NCBI GenBank assembly: GCA_905221605.1
Contig: CAJNDS010002593.1
Coordinates: forward strand, 126,001-190,000
Reading direction: 5' to 3'
Origin: Symbiodinium natans
Taxonomy: Eukaryota; Sar; Dinophyceae; Suessiales; Symbiodiniaceae
DNA length: 64,000 nt
Shown piece after piece: positions 57,600-64,000 of the stretch. Both the position numbers and the translations under genes were made by a program. The first letter of the stretch is position 1; every line of letters begins with the position of its first letter. The notes under the pieces were generated by a model, which was not told the DNA's origin, ran no database searches, and saw only the letters and a list, made by a program, of their open reading frames with translations.

Positions 57600-58312
57600 G
57601 GCGGTGGTTATGCGAGTTGGGGGTGCTTTCCCACAGCTGTACTTGAACGGACTTCCTGAGGATGTGGAGGCGTCATTGGTCGGTTGCGTGCTGCTTTTCC
57701 ATTGTTGCGGGCTGTTTTGGCTTGTTGCCGATTGTTTTCGATAGACCAGCCAAAGTGCGCCATGCGCGAGGATAGCTCTACCCCATGGTCTGAGTTGGAA
57801 GACATCGTTTACAATGAGAACCAGTACCTGATCATTGGAAAGGCAAGTCAGGGCCCAGTTTGACATAGACTGGGCTCTTGGAGTAGCAGATGTACTGCCA
57901 TGTACTGCCAGGGCAGCATAGGCCAGCATTCTGCCATTGAATTGCAGGCAGCGGAAACTGACCAGCAGTTTGCTTCTTGGCTTCTGTTGCAACATGTTCT
58001 GCAGCAGCTTCATCGACCCGAATTCTCCAATCCATGCCGAATGTTTACTGACGTTTCATGTGATGTTTCGTATGGCCTTTACACCTCCTACCAGGACGGC
58101 TACATGGACCACTTCGAGGTGTACGAAGAGGGGCTCGGCCCGGAGTTCATGCGAAAGCACTACGGCGCCATCGAGGCGGCAAAGGACGAAGGACCCTCAA
58201 AGGTCGTGGGGGGCGCCTCTTAATTTCTCTTCGCAAACTCAGCCGATGCCGTTGGGAGTCCTTTCCCGAAGGCTAAGGAAATCATTCACTTCAAGTGGCA
58301 CAACTTCGAACC
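57600..58312 (+). CDS. Candidate gene 3' end, unidentified
   Basis: Exon-like plus-strand pieces are: about 57605-57700 (GGAFPQLYLNGLPEDVEASL), 57755-57841 (WSELEDIVYNENQYLIIGK, then a GC donor) and 58070-58200 (YQDGYMDHFEVYEEGLGPEF, MRKHYGAIEAAKDEG). A last frame reads FPKAKEIIHFKWHNFEP to a TGA at 58310-58312. The phase between the last two pieces does not fit a simple GT-AG intron, so the final exon is uncertain. Function unknown. Confidence 0.33.
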
Positions 58313-58729
58313 CTGATTCATGATCTGATTCATGATCTGAGATGTTCTCCTGCCCCGCAGGAGAGGAGGCTGTGATCGTCCGCCAGCTTTGCCTTCCACC
58401 GATCGACACGACAGGCCACAGCTAATGTTATTAAACATGATAAACAGACATGATATTATTAGCCATATGAGTATTGTTTCATATTTAATGGCTACCGCCA
58501 GTGCCGCCGACCCCCAACAGGGGAAGCACAGCCGGGCGGACGGTGCGGGGTGTAGGGTCCAGGGCTAGGGGGCAGGGTGGAGGGGGGTCTGCAGGGTTCC
58601 GTCGGCAGGATGTCACGTGAACACGAGGCCGTCCGGGCTTGCGCTTTGGACGGCTTCGGGTGTCAGGGGTGCTTGTGTATTCCCTGCGCCTGTTCCTCGT
58701 GGAATCTTGCTGATGGAAGCCCCCGCAGG

Positions 58730-59030
58730 GGTCGCGTATCGGCGTATGTCGGGGGGGGGGGGGGGGGACTCGGCGTATTGGTGTATTTCGAGGGGAAGGC
58801 AGGGGGGGGGAGGAGAACGGCTTATCGGCGCATGGGCATATTTCCCAGAGGCTTTGGGGGGGGGGGGGGGCGAATGGCGTACAATTTCCGGGGGGGAGGA
58901 GGGGGAAGCGGCGTATCGGCTTAGCGGCGTACTTTCCGGGAGGGGGGGGTTAGCGTATCGGCGTATTGGAGAGGGGGGGGGGGGGAAAACGCGTATCGGT
59001 GTACTTGGCTGGGAAGGGGGGGGGGGTTCC
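58730..59030. repeat. GCGTATCGGCGTA/poly-G minisatellite
   Basis: Six or more irregular units combine GCGTATCGGCGTA-like words with G runs of 8-16. Gly/Tyr/Arg and Pro/Ser frames across it are artefacts. Confidence 0.88.
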
Positions 59031-59199
59031 GGCACGCAAGATGCAATATGTAACATATGTATATGGGCGTTATCCGCAAACCCCTGTCTTTTTTTTTTAC
59101 TGGGGAATATTTTAGATAGATTTCTGCTTGTTTTTTAGTATCCGCGAAAGGCCCGCGAATGCACGGCGGAAGGCGCCGCGAAAGGGATAATCTGGTTAA

Positions 59200-59325
59200 T
59201 AGAATATCATGCCCCTTAACCCTTAAACCCCAAGCGAGTGCGTTTAGGGAGCGCCCCTAAACGCACCCGTGGTGCAGGTTTCAGCCTATTTGGGGTTCAT
59301 ACTGCTAGAATATCCTGCCCCTTAA
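59200..59325. repeat. 20-bp direct repeat flanking a perfect 12-bp hairpin
   Basis: TAGAATATCATGCCCCTTAA (59200-59219) recurs as TAGAATATCCTGCCCCTTAA (59306-59325). Between them GTGCGTTTAGGG (59238-59249) pairs perfectly with CCCTAAACGCAC (59255-59266) across a five-base loop. The structure sits just before the first coding part of the Helitron. Confidence 0.92.
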
Positions 59326-60251
59326 GCCTCAGCAGCAAGGGTGAGCTGCCCAAGGAAGCACTTGCCAATGACATGGTCGTGTACTATGCACCGCGCGAGC
59401 TCTACGAATTCAACGTGACGATGATGGAGCTAGTGTGTGCAAGCCCGTGCATGACGAGCTTGATTTGCTTCAGTCTGGAAAAGAAGTACAGGGATCGACG
59501 AACGCTGGATGAGCGCGTGCACATGCAACGACATCGGCAAGGAGCGCGCGGAAACGCGACAACTTTCTTGCTGGACTGGGAAAGCCTGCTGGCTCAGTTC
59601 CGCGGCTACGAAGTGAATCTGGCACCACACGCCCGAGCCCCGTTGCCGCGCACAGGGGAGGACCTGCAGAAATTTGTGTCTGTGATATTGAAGACCAACG
59701 ATGCGGAGCTGACGCCGGAGGAGCTTAGCAAGCTGATCCACCAGGCCCGGGTTCGGCGTCGCGTTGTTGTCATGCTGATTGAAAAAGCATGCGAGAGAGA
59801 GCATCCGGCGTTCCGCCACCTGGACCTTGCTCAGGTGCGGCTACGAGCGGAGCGAGAGCTGCCCGAGGATGGTGTCCCGCCCGAAGTCGTAGCCGTGCTC
59901 CCGTGCGACGACAACCTGCAACTGATCGAGAAACAAAAAGTTGCTGCGCCGGTGGCAGTGCCGGCAACGGTGCAAGAAGCAGCGCGGGACTTGGCCCTGA
60001 AGCGCCCCAACGCGGTGGTCATGGAAAGGACGGGTTTGGAAGCTATCGACTACGAGGCCCAGCGTTTAGAGGCTGTGCGTGCGCTGGCGGAGATTGCCGA
60101 AGAGGACTTGCGAGACGTGGGTAGCGAGCAAGAGGACGGACCGGCTCCGGAGATGGATGTGGTATCACGGTCCACGCCCATGAACCAGTTCGCGCCCGTA
60201 CTTCGGTGTCGCGTTCGCGTATATGTTCCAGTACTGCACAGCTATGCCTGA
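59238..60251 (+). CDS. Helitron protein, N-terminal DUF6570-like part
   Basis: The frame is open from 59238 (a GTG, not a credible start) to TGA at 60251. Similarity begins at GELPKEALANDMVVYYAPRE (about 59340), right after a CTCAGCAG that could be a splice acceptor; the first in-frame ATG is inside this block (about 59373). RHRQGARGNATTFLLDWESL and the later ERELPEDGVPPEV are typical of DUF6570, a region found at the N-terminus of Helitron-encoded helicases. From about 60192 the family reading moves into the next frame, so the last 17 codons here (APVLRCRVRVYVPVLHSYA) are probably not native. The protein's role is in transposition; what this region does is unknown. Confidence 0.7.
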   Translation: MRLGSAPKRTRGAGFSLFGVHTARISCPLSLSSKGELPKEALANDMVVYYAPRELYEFNVTMMELVCASPCMTSLICFSLEKKYRDRRTLDERVHMQRHRQGARGNATTFLLDWESLLAQFRGYEVNLAPHARAPLPRTGEDLQKFVSVILKTNDAELTPEELSKLIHQARVRRRVVVMLIEKACEREHPAFRHLDLAQVRLRAERELPEDGVPPEVVAVLPCDDNLQLIEKQKVAAPVAVPATVQEAARDLALKRPNAVVMERTGLEAIDYEAQRLEAVRALAEIAEEDLRDVGSEQEDGPAPEMDVVSRSTPMNQFAPVLRCRVRVYVPVLHSYA

Positions 60252-63200
60252 TCCGCCAGGCTGGGGAGAGTTCCGAGACAAACGGTGGCGTCGCGCGCCA
60301 GAGGCCCCACACATCGGGCTTGCCGACTGGGTTCGGACAATGTCCCGGCGCGTTGAAAGCCAATTGGTCCGAGATTGGACATTCGGCTACACGACGTGGA
60401 ATGTGTTATTTCGTTCCGCTGTGAACTTGTCGCGCAGTGTCTACTCCTACGATACGCCAGTTCTGCAGGATTCCGGTGAGTGGGGTAAGCTGACAGCCGC
60501 AGCGCTCGAAGGCGCTGCCCTGGAGATCCTGCGAGCCTTGCAAGGGACGTACGCAACGCCGGACGGACGGCGGCTCCCCGTCAAAGGAAGCCTCACGCTC
60601 GCCAAGTACGCGACGGGGTTGTCCGCGACGGCCCGCCGCATCCTGGCAAACATGCACCACACGGCACGTGTCATTCCTGGCACGCAAGAAGCACGCCGAC
60701 AAATGCGCTTTGAAATTCAAGGACTGCGAGTGCGATACGGAACCCCAATTTTCGTTACCGTAACTCCGGACGAAGGTCATCAGCTTTTGTACATTCGCTT
60801 GTCGCGTCATCGCCGGAGCGACCCGATTCGACTGTCGGAAGTTGGCGCGGCGGCCGCCGCAGGAGATCGGACGTGGCCCGCGCTTGACGCCGACTTCACA
60901 TGCTCCTTGCCAGTGGAGTGTCTGCAGCCGCGCGTGCCGAACTGGGAGGAAAGACGCCGCATTCTCGCACGGGATCCGCTCGCGACCGTGGATGGGTTTC
61001 GCGTCACAATGCTACTGTTGTTGCGACACCTGTTCGGCGTGAATGTGTGCTTGTACTGCCCAGACTGCAGCTGCGGACCGACGCCGTGCCAAGACGAGCG
61101 CGGTAGCAGCGCGCGAACGAACGGCGGCGTGTTCGGAAGAATCGACACGGCATACATAAGCATCGAGTTTCAGAAATCTGCAGGCTCGCCGCACGGGCAT
61201 ATGCAGTTGTTCGTGCAGTGTTTGCATCAACACACCAGTCTGCACGAGATTTTCGCGGCAACAGCCGAGCGCGCGGCGGAACTGCGCGAAGCCTACCTGC
61301 GCTACAACTCACACGTGCGCAGGTGCGTGTACGAAAGAGATCCCGTGGAGGTTGCGGCAGCGATACATGCAGCAGAACAGCAGTGGCCGGAATACAAATC
61401 GGAGCAGCGGCTTATCAGCCGGCCACGGTACCAAACTGGTGTCATGGCCGCAGAAAACAGCGCGGAGGAGGCAGATCTGTGGACAGAAGCATATTTGCGT
61501 GATGACATGTTCCGCCTACAGGTACTAAAGCAGCATCACGTGCACCTGCCAGACCCCGTCACAGGCGAGCGCGTGCCCCAAGCAGGTTGCCTGAAAGCTG
61601 ATAACCCTCGCGACTGCAAAAGCGGTTTTCCGCGGGAAGCCGAGGTAACGGACGAGGCAGCCGTCATGTGCCCATGCCGTCTGCAAGCACGCGATATGCC
61701 CGCGTCCGGACGCAAGAATTGCATTTGCACGCTTCAGGGGCCTCGTGACGAAGGCTACCTCAACGGGACGCATCCCGCCATTTTAGCATTTGGTCGGTGC
61801 AACTCTGACGTGCAACTCCCGTACCGCTTACCGTACGTCTGCGATGTCTGCCAATCACCGACGGAGCCGCGCGAGCTTCGGGAGATTGTAGCGGCAGCGC
61901 AACGCGCGCAAGATGCCCAGACTGGCTACTGCTGCGACTACTGCGCGAAAACGCAACCCATGGCCTTCGCCGAACTGAAGGAGCTCCAAAAGGGGCATGC
62001 TCGCTTAGCAGAACAAACAAAGGGTCGCGGTGTGGAGTACCAGGGGAAGCGGCACATGACGCGCTTTCTATCGGATGCGTATTGCAAGGGGATCGTGCGA
62101 GGGCAGGCTGAGTGCTGCAATCTGCGCTGCAACTACAAGGACGGCGACGCGGCGTGCGCGGAAAGAATCACGACAACGCAGTATGTGACATTTCCCGGAC
62201 GAGATTTCCTTCGTTACGCAGACTTGGCGATGACCGGCGAAACGGAACACCGCCGGCGGGTGACGGCGATGTCGCTGGGCCGCAGCAAGCACGTGCCGCG
62301 ACAGCGGCAGCTGGCGGAACGCGAACCAGCAGAGTTCTACGCGCGGCGTCCTCGCAACAGCGCTTGCTGGCATCTCTCTCCCTACGAATTTCTGCTGTAC
62401 TGGCAGGTCGTTCCTACGAAATCGCCGGCCACTTTACAGGAGTGGGAGACGCAGCCCCGTAGCGCATGGGACGTGGCGCTGACGGAGAGCGGCGAGGCAA
62501 AGCTTCGAGCAGGGGGGGGCAAGCGCGTGCGCCTCGGGCCCGGCAAGGATACGCGCCTGCGCGTCGAACCCAGCGGCGACACCCAGGCCTTCGAGGACAT
62601 CCCCACGAACGCGCGCGTACGTGCGGCATGGCTGCTGCGCAGACGCCGCCGCCCGCGCTGCCCGACCTTCGGCCACTGCCCGGTGCCGCGGTACCAGCAA
62701 GAATGCCAGGAGGAGAACTCCAAACTATGCATGGTGTATTTTCGGGCGTGGACGGGCATGCCCCAGCATGCGGACCGCGACGTGCCTCATATAGCCGACT
62801 TGCAGGGCAGCTACCTCGCGTGGGAGACGGCCTTTCGGGCCTGGCTACAAGAGCTTCCGTGTCAGGAAACGAAACAGCACGTTGGGAATTTCCTGTCCGT
62901 GTACCGCGTACGCTCTCTCGCTGCGGACGCCGAGAACAGTGACAACGACGGCGCAGACACGACTGCCGTGCGCGTGACTGCGGACAATCTGGCTACGAGC
63001 CTGACCACGCGCAAAACAGAAAAAAACGGGGTGGAGGCGCCGGCCGGAGAGTACGAAGACCTGGAGCGGACGTGGAGAACAAAGCAAACAACAGAGAAAG
63101 GAAAGCCGGGACGCGCGCTGGCCACAGAGAATACGTTGGACGTGCGTGACTTGTTGAAGGAAGCGCGGAGGGCGCCGCAGCATGGCGCAGTGGACGAGAC

Positions 63201-64000
63201 TGGCCTCCTCGCGGGGCAAGAGACCGAGCGCGAGCCGAGAGCACGCACGCGCGGCGTCCGCGCGACAGTGCACGCTGTCAACGAGTGGATCACAGAGTTG
63301 CGCGGTCGGGTCGACGAGAAGGGGAGGGCAGTCTGCAACACGGCGCAGCACGCCTTCATCGAGCGGGTGGCGCGCAGGGTCGTGGAAGAGATGCAGACAG
63401 GCGAGGCGCAGAGCGGCGCGCGCGCCGGCCTGTCGGACGCCATGCGTTGGGTGCTGCACGGTGGGCCCGGCACCGGCAAAACGCACGCGATCAAACTGCT
63501 GCGCAAGGAGCTCTTCGAGGACATCCTGGGCTGGACCCAAGGCCTGCAGTTCCAATTCGCGGCGCTGCAGGCGGTAACAGCCGAAATGGTCGATGGGGAC
63601 ACGTTGCACCATGCCTTCGGGCTGAGCTGGGGCCAAAGCGCCGCGGACGCCACGCCCCTGACGAAAGGCCTGCAGCAAGCACAGCGCATGCTACAATTGC
63701 GCTGGCTTATAATAGACGAAATAAGCATGGTGAGTGTGGAGCTGTTGGCAAAATTAGAGCAAGCCTGTCGGCGTGTGATTCGGAATGGAAGCCCGTTCAA
63801 GCGCGACACAGCCAACATCGACAAGCCTTTTGGCGGCTTGAACGTTCTTGTCGTTGGGGATTTGTGGCAGCTGGAGCCCCCTAAAGGACACTTCATCGCC
63901 GATCTGCCGCACGAATGGCTGGGCAGCGCAGGCGCGCGGCAGCGGCCCCTCCTGGCACAGGGGCAGGAGCTCATGTGGGGACCGCCGGATCGGGCTTTCC
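60184..64000 (+). CDS. Helitron Rep-helicase (HUH endonuclease and PIF1-like helicase), partial
   Basis: The frame is open for 1272 codons to the window edge with no stop. Its native reading probably starts at YFGVAFAYMFQY (60199), one base out of frame with the DUF6570 part; the first ATG after the shift at a plausible position is 60244. Rep domain: Cys cluster CLYCPDCSC (61048-61074); HUH motif in FQKSAGSPHGHMQL, with HGH at 61192-61200; tyrosine pair Y-CCD-Y at 61927 and 61939 with a Lys at 61948. Helicase: Walker A GGPGTGKT (63460-63483), Walker B LIIDEISM (63706-63729), motif III GDLWQLEPP (63856-63882). Rep would nick and rejoin strands while the helicase unwinds DNA in rolling-circle transposition. 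All catalytic residues seen are intact. Helicase motifs IV-VI lie beyond the window. Confidence 0.85.

Larger units (their letters stand above)
59200..64000 (+). mobile_element. Helitron-type rolling-circle element, 3' end beyond window
   Basis: Domain order DUF6570-like region, Helitron-like Rep (HUH plus two tyrosines) and PIF1-type helicase defines a Helitron. The element enters after the G-rich minisatellite and runs off the right edge. Neither terminus was seen: there is no clear 5' TC boundary, and the 3' hairpin with CTRR would lie outside. GC content is higher and the frame far longer than in any host gene here, so this copy is recent compared with the other relics. Confidence 0.8.

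Noticed and set aside
62862-63974. 370-codon and 277-codon minus frames
   Set aside because: They lie antisense to the Helitron helicase, whose motifs are clearly on plus; high GC content leaves the antisense frames open.

Overview
This window looks like nuclear DNA of a dinoflagellate (alveolate), not a bacterial or viral chromosome. Protein evidence falls in short exons whose reading frames join only across small introns. Those introns end in AG and begin with GT, GC and in one case apparently GA, a donor mix characteristic of dinoflagellates. Short TTTAGGG-type arrays, very abundant simple repeats, decayed mobile elements and one 100-N scaffold gap (53262-53361) fit the same picture. Most long open frames are repeat or antisense artefacts. 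The species cannot be told.

Left part, 1-33 kb. Recognisable host genes all lie on the minus strand. They are an EF-hand gene with an acidic tail (8043-9278), a REI1/ZNF622-like C2H2 zinc-finger ribosome-biogenesis factor (at least ten short exons, 11076-13225), a cold-shock-domain RNA-binding protein with a Gly-rich tail (14545-15159) and a CIA30-domain protein (21040-21390). Less certain minus-strand coding stretches lie at 2.6, 5.7-6.3, 15.9, 17.2-17.6, 22.8-24.1, 27.5-28.2 and 32.6-33.0 kb. Between them sit a cluster of eleven near-identical palindromes (6561-7899), a 194-bp tandem array (16085-17008), telomere-like patches, a truncated LINE endonuclease (28752-29152) and long minisatellites (29.1-32.0 kb).

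Middle, 33-42.6 kb. An AT-rich, gene-poor tract (33-36.8 kb) is followed by a minus-strand virus-like relic (about 36.9-40.5 kb) with pieces of an A32/FtsK-type packaging ATPase, an HNH nuclease inside polymerase-like sequence, and a superfamily 1 helicase tail. A 47-bp hairpin repeat marks its broken end.

Right part, 42.6-58.3 kb. Supported coding exons are on the plus strand: unidentified exons at 42.6-43.7 kb, a helical-repeat (RAP/FASTK/HPR-like) protein at 44.2-45.6 kb, a Thr/Ser-rich and acidic protein at 48.7-50.0 kb, then scattered exons at 51.2-52.5 and 54-58.3 kb. Left genes on minus and right genes on plus suggest two divergent unidirectional gene blocks meeting at about 33-42.6 kb.

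Right end, 59.2-64 kb. A large Helitron-type element carries a DUF6570-like region, a one-base frame change, a HUH Rep domain with paired tyrosines, and a PIF1-like helicase that runs off the window. The host genes do not form a single pathway. The coherent system here is the Helitron, whose Rep and helicase would act together in rolling-circle transposition.
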